NCBI GenBank assembly: GCA_963834715.1
Contig: CAWIDE010000001.1
Span: forward strand, 186,001-250,000
Source: CAVSUZ01 sp963834715
Lineage (GTDB): Bacteria > Pseudomonadota > Alphaproteobacteria > Acetobacterales > Acetobacteraceae
Length of the DNA: 64,000 nt
Direction of reading: 5' to 3'
Every line of letters begins with the position of its first letter. Position 1 is the stretch's first letter. The notes below the pieces were generated by a model. The model ran no database searches, was not told the origin of the DNA, and saw nothing but the letters and a program-made list of their open reading frames with translations. Position numbers and translations under genes: made by a program. Positions 1 to 8,519 of this stretch are shown here, in pieces.

Positions 1-291
1 GTCATGATGGATCATACCGCGAAGGATGGCTCGCCGAAGCTCGTGCGCCGGTGTTCGTATCCGCTTACCGCAGTGGGGGCTGTCAAACGCATCTACACCA
101 ACCTGGCGGTTTTGGACGTGACGGAGTGTGGGTTCGTGGTGCTCGAGATGGTGCCGGAGATGACGCTGGAGGCGCTCCAGGCGCGCACCGAGGCGCAACT
201 ATATCTGCGCGGGCCCTCACCCGCCGCGCTGCGCGCAGCGACCCCGGATCGAAGTGCGGGGCAGGGCTTTCCCGCAATGCGGGAGAGGTGA
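1..291 (+). CDS. scoB: 3-oxoacid CoA-transferase subunit B, C-terminal end (partial)
   Basis: The frame is open from the first base, so only the last 96 residues are here. The segment MMDHTAKDGSPKLV, followed by LTAVGAVKRIYTNLAVLDVT, matches the conserved end of the B subunit of succinyl-CoA/3-oxoacid CoA-transferase, which activates acetoacetate with CoA. Family similarity stops near residue 66 (LEALQARTEAQ). The remaining 28 or so residues are encoded by a REP-like palindromic element and look like an appended tail. The stop codon overlaps the GTG start of selA. Family assignment is good; A versus B is judged from the conserved C-terminal pattern. Confidence 0.8.
   Translation, partial: VMMDHTAKDGSPKLVRRCSYPLTAVGAVKRIYTNLAVLDVTECGFVVLEMVPEMTLEALQARTEAQLYLRGPSPAALRAATPDRSAGQGFPAMRER
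211..287. repeat. REP-like palindromic element 1, inside the scoB tail
   Basis: The sequence has a GCGCTGCGCGCAGC palindrome followed by a CCCGCAATGCGGG palindrome with GAGAGG. The same architecture (CCTCTCCCGC hairpin, GCGCG-rich block, GGTGAGGG or its complement) recurs at 11,051-11,110 and 16,783-16,835. Here it codes for the last part of ScoB and ends exactly at the selA start. Grouping is by eye. Confidence 0.5.
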
Positions 292-1691
292 AACAGTTTC
301 GCCTGCCTTCGGTGGACGCGGTGCTGCGGGCGCCGGAGGGGGCGGCGCTGATCGCGCGGTTTGGGCGGACGGCGACCCTGAACGCGGTGCGGATTGTACT
401 GGCAAAGCTTCGGGCGGAGCAGCAGGGCGCTGCGGTTGTCGCGGTAGTGGACGCCGCTGCGTACGCGCTGGCGATGCGGTTCGCGCCCTCGCAACGACCC
501 GTGTTCAATCTGACCGGCACTGTCCTGCATACCAATTTGGGGCGCGCGCCGTTACCGCCGGAAGCGGCAGAGGCAGCGGCAGCAGTAATGCGCGTGGCAA
601 CCACGCTGGAATTCGACCTTGCACGGGGGCAACGCGGAGAGCGTGACGACCATGTGCGCGGCTTGTTGTGCGAACTGACCACGGCGGAGGACGCCACCGT
701 CGTTAACAACAATGCGGCGGCGGTGCTGCTGGTATTGAACACGCTGGCACTGGGCCGCGAAGTGATCGTTTCTCGCGGCGAGCTGATCGAGATCGGCGGC
801 TCATTTCGCATCCCTGAAATTATGGTGCGCGCGGGTGCAGTGCTGCGGGAGGTCGGCACGACCAACCGGACTCATGCGCGTGATTTCACCGCTGCTCTTG
901 GCCCAGAGACTGCGGCGATCCTGCGGGTGCATCCCTCGAATTATGCAATCGTTGGGTTCACCGCCGGGGTTACGCGCGCGGAGCTTGCCGGGATCGCGCG
1001 CCAAGCGGAAGTTACATTTGTCGAAGACCTCGGCAGCGGAAGTCTCGCGGATCTCTTCCGCTGGGGGCTGCCGCATGAGCCCACACCGCAGGAAGCGCTG
1101 GCGGAAGGCGCCGATGTGGTGACGTTTTCCGGCGATAAGCTGCTGGGCGGTCCCCAGGCAGGACTTATCGTGGGTAAACGGGCGGTGATCGCCCGGGTGA
1201 ATGCCAATCCGCTCAAGCGGGCGCTGCGACTGGATAAGGGCCGGCTGGCGGCGCTGGAGCATGTGCTGCGGATGTATCTCGATCCCGACCGGCTGGCAGA
1301 ACGGCTGCCTGCGCTGCGGCTTTTAACGCGGCCGGCGGAGGCGATCCGCAAGGCCGCGGAGCAGGTGGCTGGCGCGGTCGCGGTTATGTTGCCGGGGGCC
1401 GCGGTTAAGGTTGAGCCTTGCCGAAGCCAGATCGGCTCGGGGGCTCTGCCAATTGATTTGCTGCTGTCCTGGGCGGTCACAATTCGGTGTTGCGGCTTAG
1501 ACGCCTTGGCAGCCCGGCTTCGGACCTTATCGATCCCGGTGATCGGGCGTGTGGCGGAGGGGCGCCTCTGGCTGGATTGCCGGTGTCTGGAGGATCGAGA
1601 CGTGCCGGTTTTGCTGGATCAACTACGCGCCTCTAAGACCCATACCGATCGCAGCGAAGTTGATACAGGGAGCCACAGCCTCGTTATTTAA
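288..1691 (+). CDS. selA: L-seryl-tRNA(Sec) selenium transferase
   Basis: SelA is the PLP enzyme that converts Ser-tRNA(Sec) to Sec-tRNA(Sec) with selenophosphate. From the GTG at 288 the product has 467 residues, close to the 463 of E. coli SelA. Family blocks are present in order: PVFNLTGTVLHTNLGRAPLP, VVNNNAAAVLL, SRGELIEIGGSFRIP, EVGTTNRTH, EDLGSGSLADL and the PLP-lysine segment FSGDKLLGGPQAG (Lys near residue 284), then PVIGRVAEGRLWLDCRCLED at the end. The GTG start overlaps the scoB stop (GTGA) and gives family length; longer starts would run through scoB. The gene ends 3 bp before tRNA-Sec, its substrate. SelB, SelD and selenoproteins are not in the window. Confidence 0.97.
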   Translation: MKQFRLPSVDAVLRAPEGAALIARFGRTATLNAVRIVLAKLRAEQQGAAVVAVVDAAAYALAMRFAPSQRPVFNLTGTVLHTNLGRAPLPPEAAEAAAAVMRVATTLEFDLARGQRGERDDHVRGLLCELTTAEDATVVNNNAAAVLLVLNTLALGREVIVSRGELIEIGGSFRIPEIMVRAGAVLREVGTTNRTHARDFTAALGPETAAILRVHPSNYAIVGFTAGVTRAELAGIARQAEVTFVEDLGSGSLADLFRWGLPHEPTPQEALAEGADVVTFSGDKLLGGPQAGLIVGKRAVIARVNANPLKRALRLDKGRLAALEHVLRMYLDPDRLAERLPALRLLTRPAEAIRKAAEQVAGAVAVMLPGAAVKVEPCRSQIGSGALPIDLLLSWAVTIRCCGLDALAARLRTLSIPVIGRVAEGRLWLDCRCLEDRDVPVLLDQLRASKTHTDRSEVDTGSHSLVI

Positions 1692-1694
1692 CCT

Positions 1695-1787
1695 GGAAGA
1701 GAAGCGGTCCCGGTGGATCGGCCGGCCTTCAAAGCCGGTTGGGGCCGCCCCGCGGCCCTGGGCAGGTTCGACTCCTGCTCTCTTCCG
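1695..1787 (+). tRNA. selC: tRNA-Sec (anticodon TCA)
   Basis: An 8-bp acceptor stem (GGAAGAGA, 1695-1702, with TCTCTTCC, 1779-1786) is typical of bacterial tRNA-Sec. The anticodon stem CCGGC/GCCGG (1722-1726/1734-1738) carries a 7-base loop CTTCAAA with anticodon TCA at 1729-1731. A long variable arm rich in GC follows. The T-arm is GCAGG/CCTGC (1762-1766/1774-1778) with loop TTCGACT. The discriminator is G1787 and CCA is not encoded (CCG follows). It lies directly after selA, its modifying enzyme. Confidence 0.95.
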
Positions 1788-1980
1788 CCGCGCCTGTGGC
1801 GCCCGCGCTTTGGCGGTGTTGCTGGAACGCAACAGGCCCCCCGGAACTGTCACAGACCCACTCGTTTTAAGTCGCTTCCGAAGCTATGGTGCTTTTTAGC
1901 GAGGAACACGCAAGCTAGTGTTCACGCCCCCACTCGATCCCCTGCGCCGCGGGCGCGGACGTACAACGAGGAGAGAACGG

Positions 1981-3123
1981 ATGAAGCTTCGGAGCGCGCT
2001 CCTGGCTGCTACCGCGATGGCGATGCCGTTGGCCGCCCACGCGCAGTCGTTTATACCGAATCTGAGTGGCTTTTACATCGGTGCCGGCGCCGGCGTGAAC
2101 CTTATGCCGAATGAGGACCTCAAACCCTTCACGACGACGGGCCCGTTAGCGGGTGTCACTAACAAATCAGCTCTGAAGTTCAATCCCGGCCCGGTGGCCT
2201 ATGGGGCGCTCGGCTATCTGCTGCCGTTTGGGCTGGCCATTGAGCTGGAAGGCGATTTTCGCAGCAATGGGATCTCTGGGATAAAAAGCACCCTAGGTCC
2301 TATCGGGGCGGGCGGCACAGAGAAGAAGTACGGGCCGATGATCAACCTCAGGTATGACCTGTCGCCGTTCCTGTCGCCGATGTTCGCGAACATGGGGCTG
2401 CCGTTTGCTATTGCGCCGTATATCGGCGTGGGCGCGGGCTACCAGTGGAATAGTTGGAGTAACGTTCATATCTATAGCCCGACCGGTGCAACGCGCGCTA
2501 GTTTCAATGGGACCCAGGGTCGGCTCGCTTACCAGGCGATTATCGGAACTATCTTCCCGATCGGGTATGTGCCCGGCCTCGCTCTGACGCTGGAATACCG
2601 GTTCATGGGCCAGCTAGACCGCAAGTATCACGGTTTAGAGACCACTGCGGGTGTTGCGGGGGGAGTCCCGGTCGCACTTAAGACCGGGCAGGACTTCAAC
2701 AACGCCGTTCTGGTCGGCTTCCGCTACACCTTCGGCGTAACGCCGCCGCCCCCGCCCGCGCCTGCTCCGGTGGCTGCTCCGGCGCCGGCTCCGGCACGGT
2801 CGTACCTGGTGTTTTTCGATTGGGATAAGGCCACACTCACCGATCGCGCACGCGAGATCATCCGCGAAGCCGCCACTGCGTCAACACATGTGCAGTACAC
2901 ACAGATTATCGTGAACGGCTACACCGATACCTCAGGCACGTTCCGCTACAACATGGGGCTATCGGTCCGCCGGGCGCGCGCTGTCGCGGCCGAACTGGTG
3001 CGCGATGGTGTGCCGGAGAATGTCATCTCGATCCACGGCTACGGCGAAACGCACCTGCTTGTCCCAACCGGACCGGGCGTGCGCGAACCGCAGAACCGCC
3101 GCGTCGAGATCATTATCCGCTGA
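1981..3123 (+). CDS. OmpA-family outer-membrane protein, paralogue 1
   Basis: 380 residues. The start at 1981 follows an AGGAGAG ribosome site and gives a clean signal peptide (MKLRSALLAATAMAMPLAAHA, cut before QS). Residues about 25-260 look like an OmpA-type eight-strand barrel: alternating aromatic strands such as SGFYIGAGAGVNL, APYIGVGAGYQW and LTLEYRFMGQLD, closing in FRYTFGV. A Pro/Ala linker (TPPPPPAPAPVAAPAPAPA) leads to a C-terminal OmpA/MotB peptidoglycan-binding domain: FFDWDKATLTDRA, VNGYTDTSGT, LSVRRARAVAAELV and REPQNRRVEII. It likely anchors the outer membrane to the cell wall. A perfect terminator hairpin follows. Confidence 0.93.
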   Translation: MKLRSALLAATAMAMPLAAHAQSFIPNLSGFYIGAGAGVNLMPNEDLKPFTTTGPLAGVTNKSALKFNPGPVAYGALGYLLPFGLAIELEGDFRSNGISGIKSTLGPIGAGGTEKKYGPMINLRYDLSPFLSPMFANMGLPFAIAPYIGVGAGYQWNSWSNVHIYSPTGATRASFNGTQGRLAYQAIIGTIFPIGYVPGLALTLEYRFMGQLDRKYHGLETTAGVAGGVPVALKTGQDFNNAVLVGFRYTFGVTPPPPPAPAPVAAPAPAPARSYLVFFDWDKATLTDRAREIIREAATASTHVQYTQIIVNGYTDTSGTFRYNMGLSVRRARAVAAELVRDGVPENVISIHGYGETHLLVPTGPGVREPQNRRVEIIIR

Positions 3124-3152
3124 TCGCGGCTGCGGCCTGCAACTGCCGCTTG

Positions 3153-3176
3153 ACGGGGCGCCGCGAGGCGCCCCGT
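3153..3176 (+). terminator. Rho-independent-type hairpin after OmpA paralogue 1
   Basis: Perfect 10-bp stem ACGGGGCGCC / GGCGCCCCGT with a GCGA tetraloop, followed by TATGTTTT. It sits 30 bp after the first OmpA-like stop and before the ribosome site of the second, so the two paralogues are probably separate transcripts or attenuated. Confidence 0.75.
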
Positions 3177-3209
3177 TATGTTTTGCCGTCGTCGGAGGTT
3201 GCCGCCATT

Positions 3210-4301
3210 ATGCGTGTCCGTGGCTTGCTACTCGCTATCATGCTGTTGAGCCTGCCGCTAGCCGCGGGGGCGCAGCCGATCGAGGGCCTCTATGTCAGCG
3301 GCGGCGTCGGTTACAATATCGCGCAAACCCCACGCGTAACGCCGGTTACGCCCGGGTTCGGGGCGTCCCATCTGCGGCTGATGCAGGACGGCGGGTTCAA
3401 CGGACAGGGCAGCCTCGGTTACGCGCTGGGGAACGGATTTCGCTTCGAGATAGAGGGTGATTACCAGCGCAACGGCATCAGCTCGTTGTCGCGCACGCCA
3501 TTTCCGACCGATGCCAGCGGACACGTCAGCCGGTACGGCGTGATGGGCAACGCGTTGTTCGATATGGATATCGGCAGCCGGTACGTATTCCCATATATCG
3601 GTCTTGGCATTGGTGAGATGTGGACTCGCATAAACGGCAGTTTCGTGCAGCCGGGGGGCCCGTTCAGCTTCTCGACCAACACAGCCCAGGGCCGCTTCGC
3701 TTGGCAGGGAATCGTGGGATCCTCTTTCCCGATTCCCGGAATGCCGGGCCTGTCACTGACGGCCGAATACCGCTTCATGGATGTCACGGGCGGCGCTGAC
3801 TACACCGGGCCGGAGACGACTGCGACTGGGGTCATGCCAGGCAAGGTCGAGCTGGGAGCGCAATTCGTCCACAGCCTCATGTTTGGGGTGCGTTACGCAT
3901 TCCACGTTGCTCCACCGGCACCGCCGCCGGCCCCCATCCCGGCACCGGTCGCGGCCCCGGCGCCCGCGCCAGCGCGCTCTTACCTGGTGTTTTTTGACTG
4001 GGACAAGGCGACCCTCACGGACCGTGCGCGGCAGATCATCCGCGCTGCGGCCGAGAACTCGACCCATGTGCAATACACGCGGATCTTGGTGAACGGCTAT
4101 ACCGATACTTCCGGTTCACCACGTTACAACATGGCATTGTCGATCCGACGCGCGCGGGCGGTGGAGGCCGAGCTGGTGCGCGATGGGGTGCCGCGGTCGG
4201 TTATCTCCATCCACGGATATGGGCAGACGCATCTGCTTGTTCCCACCGGACCGGGCGTGCGGGAGCCGCAGAATCGCCGGGTGGAGATTATTATGCAGTG
4301 A
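3210..4301 (+). CDS. OmpA-family outer-membrane protein, paralogue 2
   Basis: 363 residues. ATG at 3210 follows GGAGG (3194-3198) and opens a signal peptide (MRVRGLLLAIMLLSLPLAAGA). Organisation equals that of the preceding gene: barrel strands (LYVSGGVGYNI, FPYIGLGIGEMW, LTAEYRFMDVTGG, FGVRYAFHV), Pro/Ala linker, then an OmpA/MotB domain with FFDWDKATLTDRARQIIRAA, VNGYTDTSG and PQNRRVEIIMQ. The C-terminal domains are almost identical while the barrels differ strongly, as expected after tandem duplication with barrel divergence. Probably structural. Confidence 0.92.
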   Translation: MRVRGLLLAIMLLSLPLAAGAQPIEGLYVSGGVGYNIAQTPRVTPVTPGFGASHLRLMQDGGFNGQGSLGYALGNGFRFEIEGDYQRNGISSLSRTPFPTDASGHVSRYGVMGNALFDMDIGSRYVFPYIGLGIGEMWTRINGSFVQPGGPFSFSTNTAQGRFAWQGIVGSSFPIPGMPGLSLTAEYRFMDVTGGADYTGPETTATGVMPGKVELGAQFVHSLMFGVRYAFHVAPPAPPPAPIPAPVAAPAPAPARSYLVFFDWDKATLTDRARQIIRAAAENSTHVQYTRILVNGYTDTSGSPRYNMALSIRRARAVEAELVRDGVPRSVISIHGYGQTHLLVPTGPGVREPQNRRVEIIMQ

Positions 4302-4401
4302 CGATGGTGGACCCAGGGCTTCGCTGTTTTAATGCGACGTTCAGCGTCTGCCGGGGGCGCTATCCCGTTCCGAAAGGCATTGGCAGGCGCCAAGGAGCAT
4401 A

Positions 4402-5154
4402 GTGGCGGAACAGTTCTACAGATCGGCACCGAAAGGCATGCGCCGAAGCGTCGGTTGGATCACGCATGTTTGGAAATCAGTCACACGACAAGATCACGCC
4501 AAATGGCGATCTACGCTACGACGGATGGTATCCAAAGACGGTGTGGCAATCGATGTCGGCGCGCATGGCGGCCAGTTTACGCGGCTGCTCGCAGAGATAG
4601 TTCCACGAGGACAAGTCCTCGCCATCGAGCCGAGCAGTTATGCACAATCGGTGCTGAGAACCGCACTTTGGATCCGCGGTGTAAGCAACGTGATTGTTGT
4701 GGCCGTAGCGATAGGTGCCGAGTCGGGCATCGCTGTGCTGCACACACCAATCAAGCGAAGGGGCGATATGGGTTATGGGCTCGCGCATCTTGGTTCGGAG
4801 GGCCCTCAGGAAGGTTCAGGGGAGAGAGTTGGAGAACCGGTTGCCGTTACAACGCTGGATGCGCTTGTCGCCGCACTTCAGCTAACGCGAGTGGATTTTG
4901 TCAAGGCAGACATCGAAGGATCCGAGGCCGCACTAATCGCGGGCGCCAGGACCACACTGAAGCGGTACCGCCCACCGCTGCTGCTGGAGCATGATGCCGA
5001 CCATCTTGCTCGTACAGGAAGCAGCCTCGACGCCCTATGGGCGGAGTTGACCTCGCTCGGTTACCGGCCACATAAGCTAATTCAAGGTGAACTCACCTCA
5101 ATGCAAGCAAGTGAGCCAAGGCAAGGCGACGTACTTTGGCTACCAGCGCTATGA
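4402..5154 (+). CDS. FkbM-family SAM-dependent methyltransferase
   Basis: 250 residues from a GTG start preceded by AAGGAG (4392-4397). SAM-binding motif I is VAIDVGAHGGQFTRLLAE (residues about 47-64), followed by VLAIEPSS. The FkbM hallmark is VDFVKADIEGSEAALIAGA (residues about 164-182), then LLLEH. FkbM proteins O-methylate sugars or polyketides; the substrate cannot be told from context. It stands alone between the OmpA pair and the convergent argH operon. Confidence 0.88.
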   Translation: MAEQFYRSAPKGMRRSVGWITHVWKSVTRQDHAKWRSTLRRMVSKDGVAIDVGAHGGQFTRLLAEIVPRGQVLAIEPSSYAQSVLRTALWIRGVSNVIVVAVAIGAESGIAVLHTPIKRRGDMGYGLAHLGSEGPQEGSGERVGEPVAVTTLDALVAALQLTRVDFVKADIEGSEAALIAGARTTLKRYRPPLLLEHDADHLARTGSSLDALWAELTSLGYRPHKLIQGELTSMQASEPRQGDVLWLPAL

Positions 5155-5198
5155 TGTTAATCGGGGCGCTCGACCTTCAGGAATGGTCGAAGGACCAC

Positions 5199-5324
5199 TC
5201 AGTACGTCGGATAAGTCCGCGGCCAGGTAATCTTGCTTGGGGGGCCCGGTGGATCCGGCGCGCCCTTCTTCCCGCACGCAGCGAGCGCGACACAGGCGAG
5301 CAGCACCAGTGCTATCTTCTTCAT
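5199..5324 (-). CDS. Small LptM/YifL-type lipoprotein
   Basis: 41 residues, reading MKKIALVLLACVALAAC, then GKKGAPDPPGPPSK. The lipobox LAAC at Cys17 ends a short hydrophobic signal, and the GKKGP-like mature N-terminus is typical of small lipoproteins found beside argH/lysA. ATG at 5324 overlaps the argH stop as ATGA, so it is translationally coupled. Small lipoproteins of this family have been linked to LPS-transport assembly in enterics; the role here is inferred. Confidence 0.8.
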   Translation of the reverse strand: MKKIALVLLACVALAACGKKGAPDPPGPPSKITWPRTYPTY

Positions 5325-6727
5325 AGCGCGCCCAGCCACCTGGCAGCCTGCGCGGCGACATTCTCAGGTGCGGTCCCGCCGTAGCTCTGGCGCGAGGCAA
5401 CCGAAGCATCGACAGTCAGCACGGCATGCACATCTTCGGTAATACGCGGCTCCACCGACTGCATTTCGGGGAGCGCCAGCTCGGCCAGTTCCACGCCCCT
5501 GGCCTCGGCCAAAGCGACCAGGCGGCCGGTAACATGGTGGGCCTCGCGGAACGGCAAACGAAGCGAGCGGACCAGCCAGTCCGCGAGGTCCGTCGCGGTC
5601 GCGAAACCGGCCCCGGCGAACTCGCGCATCCGCGCGGTATTCGGCGTCATGTCGCGCACCATGCCAGCCATCGCAGCAAGCGATAGGGCCCACGCCTCGG
5701 CAGCGTCGAAAACCGGCTCTTTGTCTTCCTGCATGTCCTTGGCATAGGCCAGCGGCAAGCCTTTCATGACGATCAGCAGAGCCATGAGAGCGCCCGAGAT
5801 CCGGCCGGTTTTGGCGCGTACCAGCTCCGCCGCGTCCGGGTTGCGTTTCTGCGGCATGATCGAGCTGCCGGTGGTGAATGCGTCCGACAACCGGATGAAC
5901 CCCCAGGGGGCGCTGCACCAGATCACGATCTCCTCGGCGAAACGGGACAGGTGGGTGGCGGAGATTGCCGCGGCGGAGAGGAACTCCAGCGCGAAGTCGC
6001 GGTCGGAGACAGCGTCCAGAGAGTTGGCGGCCGGGCGATCGAAGCCGAGGACGGAAGCGGTCGCCTGACGGTCGATCGGGAACGAGGTGCCGGCGAGGGC
6101 GGCGGCTCCAAGCGGGCACTCATTGAGGCGATGGCGGCAGTCCGCGAGGCGTCCGCGGTCGCGATCGAGCATCTCGACATACGCGAGCAGGTGGTGGCCG
6201 AAGGTTACGGGTTGGGCGGTTTGGAGGTGGGTGAAGCCGGGCATTGGGTCGGCGGCATGCGCAGCGGCTCGCTCGGCCAGCGCGCGCATGAGATCGGTGA
6301 GCTGCCCGAGGAGGCCGTCGACGGCGTCGCGCACCCAGAGGCGAAAGCCCGTGGCGACCTGGTCGTTGCGGCTGCGGGCCGTATGCAGGCACTTGCCCGC
6401 CTCGCCGATGCGCTCGGTCAGGCGGGCCTCAATGTTCATATGGATGTCTTCCAGCGCCGGGTCGAAGGTGAAGCGGCCTGTCTCTATCTCTTGAGCCAGC
6501 GCCTCTAGACCGTTGCGGATGGCCTCCGCATCTTCGGCGCTGATGATACCGACTTTCGCGAGCATAGCGGCGTGGGCGAGCGATCCCCGAATGTCCTGCC
6601 GCCACAGTTTCTGGTCGAAGCCGATCGAGGCGTTGATTTCTTCCATGATTGTGGAGGGACCGGCCTGGAAACGGCCGCCCCATTGGGCGTTTGTCGCGGC
6701 GTTTCGTCCGTCTTCGGTGTGGGTCAA
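5321..6727 (-). CDS. argH: Argininosuccinate lyase
   Basis: 468 residues, normal for the family. ArgH splits argininosuccinate into arginine and fumarate, the last step of arginine synthesis. Visible blocks: QWGGRFQAGP near the N-terminus, DIHMNIEARL, HTARSRNDQVATGFRL, PGFTHLQTAQPVTFGHHLL and the signature GSSIMPQKRNPDAAEL with the catalytic serine region. The only start that keeps the conserved N-terminus is TTG at 6727; no ATG or GTG lies in frame upstream. It is divergent from the TlpA-like gene with only 15 bp between starts and is followed by a coupled lipoprotein gene. Confidence 0.97.
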   Translation of the reverse strand: MTHTEDGRNAATNAQWGGRFQAGPSTIMEEINASIGFDQKLWRQDIRGSLAHAAMLAKVGIISAEDAEAIRNGLEALAQEIETGRFTFDPALEDIHMNIEARLTERIGEAGKCLHTARSRNDQVATGFRLWVRDAVDGLLGQLTDLMRALAERAAAHAADPMPGFTHLQTAQPVTFGHHLLAYVEMLDRDRGRLADCRHRLNECPLGAAALAGTSFPIDRQATASVLGFDRPAANSLDAVSDRDFALEFLSAAAISATHLSRFAEEIVIWCSAPWGFIRLSDAFTTGSSIMPQKRNPDAAELVRAKTGRISGALMALLIVMKGLPLAYAKDMQEDKEPVFDAAEAWALSLAAMAGMVRDMTPNTARMREFAGAGFATATDLADWLVRSLRLPFREAHHVTGRLVALAEARGVELAELALPEMQSVEPRITEDVHAVLTVDASVASRQSYGGTAPENVAAQAARWLGAL

Positions 6728-6742
6728 CAGGGGGATTCCATA

Positions 6743-7291
6743 GTGGCGATAAAAGTAGCGCGCCGGGGGTTGCTGGCGGGCGGGACCGTAGCTGTGGCCG
6801 TGTTGGGGCGCAAATCTTGGGCGAACGAACTGGGCGATCTGTCGAACCTGAAGGTGGTGCAGCCCCCCAAGCCGGCGCCGATGTTCACGTTTCAGGATGC
6901 GAACGGGGACCCACGCCGGCTCTCTGATTATGCTGGAGACGGCATTGTGTTGAATCTCTGGGCGACATGGTGCGCGCCGTGCAAGCAGGAATTGCCGTCG
7001 CTGGACGCGCTGGCGGGGAAGCTGGTCGGGAAGCGAATCAGGGTGCTGGCGTTATCGTCTGACCGGGGTGGGGCGACGGCGGTGCAGGCATACTACAAGC
7101 AGCGGGGCATTAAGAACCTTCACGTTCTGCTGGACCCTGAAGGACAGGTTGTACAAGCATTCGAGGCGCCGGGGATTCCGACGACGTACATTATCGACCG
7201 ACGAGGCTTCGAACGCGCCTATGCGGAGGGGAGTGAGAACTGGGGCACGGATCCGGCGGTGAAGCGGGTAGAGGCGTTGGTTTCAGTATAG
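6743..7291 (+). CDS. TlpA/ResA-like thioredoxin-fold protein
   Basis: 182 residues from GTG 6743. The N-terminus (KVARRGLLAGGTVAVAVLG) is a signal segment with paired arginines, possibly Tat-type. The thioredoxin fold carries NLWATWCAPCKQELPSLD with the CAPC redox pair, then IRVLALSSDRGG, VLLDPEGQVVQAFEAPGIPT with the cis-Pro, and TYIIDRRG. It is a periplasmic thiol reductase, commonly tied to cytochrome c maturation. Divergent neighbour of argH. Confidence 0.9.
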   Translation: MAIKVARRGLLAGGTVAVAVLGRKSWANELGDLSNLKVVQPPKPAPMFTFQDANGDPRRLSDYAGDGIVLNLWATWCAPCKQELPSLDALAGKLVGKRIRVLALSSDRGGATAVQAYYKQRGIKNLHVLLDPEGQVVQAFEAPGIPTTYIIDRRGFERAYAEGSENWGTDPAVKRVEALVSV

Positions 7292-7293
7292 CG

Positions 7294-7881
7294 TTAAGCT
7301 GGCTTGAAGCCCAGCGCCTGCCGGAACCTGTTCTTGACGTAGACGCCGTCGCGTGGAGGCAGCACCCGCGGAACGTTCACCGGCGCAATCTTAACAGTCG
7401 CGAAGTTCAGGCACTCGCGCGCGTGAATTCGTGTCCTGAGCGGCGGAACGTGCTGCGTGTCCGTGACCACCGCGAGCTGCGGAAAGCCGCACCCCTCGGC
7501 AACTCTCGCCAGCTCAATTCCTTGGCCAGTGTGACTGCGCTGCATCCCAGTCTCGCCGAAATGGCCGTTATCCAAGACAACGATGCTGAGATTGCGCGGC
7601 TTTCTCAACGCGATCGTCGCCAGCGCGCCAAGACCCATAAGCTGCTCGCCGTCGCCTGTCAGTACCAGCACGGGGCGATCAGGCTGGGCGGTTGCTAATC
7701 CCAACCCTACCATGGCGGCGCTGCCCATCGCTGCCCACAGATAGTAATTCAGGTCATGATCCCCAGCGGCCATTACATCGTAGGAGGCGGAACCAAGGCC
7801 CGTCACCACCAGCAGACCGCCACGATCGTGCAGCAGCTCGCGAACAACTTCCCGCCTGTCCAGGGCGCCGTTCGTGCTCAT
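7294..7881 (-). CDS. ThDP-dependent decarboxylase, beta (cofactor-binding) subunit
   Basis: 195 residues from ATG 7881, which overlaps the alpha-subunit stop (ATGA). The ThDP motif is clear: GDGEQLMGLGALATIAL, then about 26 residues to the Asn of VVLDNGHFGETG. Size and split organisation match sulfopyruvate/phosphonopyruvate decarboxylase-like enzymes such as ComDE. The Gly-rich AAMGSAAMVGLGLA segment before the motif is also typical. Substrate unknown; the adjacent acyl-CoA dehydrogenase and CoA-transferase remnant suggest an organic-acid catabolic cluster. Confidence 0.85.
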   Translation of the reverse strand: MSTNGALDRREVVRELLHDRGGLLVVTGLGSASYDVMAAGDHDLNYYLWAAMGSAAMVGLGLATAQPDRPVLVLTGDGEQLMGLGALATIALRKPRNLSIVVLDNGHFGETGMQRSHTGQGIELARVAEGCGFPQLAVVTDTQHVPPLRTRIHARECLNFATVKIAPVNVPRVLPPRDGVYVKNRFRQALGFKPA

Positions 7882-8418
7882 TTCACCCACTCCTTTTCGC
7901 CGATGAGGCGTTGGCCAAGCAGAACGGCGCAGGTGCTATCACCGTTGAATGCCATGGTTGCGGCGCCGTGCAGGAGGGGCCGTACGTTCGTCCGGCCGGT
8001 CGGCGCGCCAGGTCAACACGCCCATCAGGCGCAGCGCGGTCTCGGTCGCCTGACCCATCGGGACCTGCCACTGATTGAATTCGGCCCAGTCGCCGCGCAT
8101 GGTCACCACCATCAGCAACGGGAAACGCGCACCGGCGGGCAATGCCAGGGTGTTGATGCAGTTGCCGACCCCGCTCGACTGGAGCAACAGCGCTCCACGT
8201 TCGCCGCCGAGCCAGGCGCCTGCGAGATAGCCGATACCTTCCTCTTCCGTCGTTAGAACGACGGCGTGGATCGCAAAGTCCGCCTCGGCGCGCCGGATTG
8301 CCGCGGAATGCCCGGCATCGGGCACATAGGCGATGTGTTTGACGCCGGCTTGCTTCAGGACGTCAAAGACATCGTCCTGCCAGGATGTTTTTTCGTCGGC
8401 AGCTGTAACGGAACTCAT
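7878..8418 (-). pseudogene. ThDP-dependent decarboxylase, alpha subunit, frameshifted near the 3' end
   Basis: From ATG 8418 (AAAGGA upstream) the frame gives a Pyr-type ThDP domain: DVFDVLKQAGVKHIAYVPDA, LTTEEEGIGYLAGAWLGG (catalytic Glu region), LLLQSSGVGNCINTLALPA and LLMVVTMRGDWAEFNQWQVP. Near 7985 the reading must skip one base. The resumed frame reads VRPLLHGAATMAFNGDS and then ends EKEWVK, with a stop that overlaps the beta-subunit ATG exactly as in intact pairs. Without the skip the frame ends at 7939. The perfect downstream coupling argues for a recent one-base insertion or a sequencing error. Confidence 0.75.
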
Positions 8419-8519
8419 ACGGATTCCTTTCGGCTCGCACACGATGCAAAGTATCCGCTCACTAGCTTTGCCAGAAATAGCGTATTGCTCAATGAGACAT
8501 ACAGATATTTTATGTTCCG

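Noticed and set aside
83..865. Long open frame opposite selA
   Set aside because: Shadow of selA caused by high GC; Ser/Thr/Arg-rich, no motif, while selA has clear family blocks.
5951..6508. 185-codon plus-strand frame over argH
   Set aside because: Antisense shadow of argH; low-complexity Gly/Glu/Arg product without any recognised motif.
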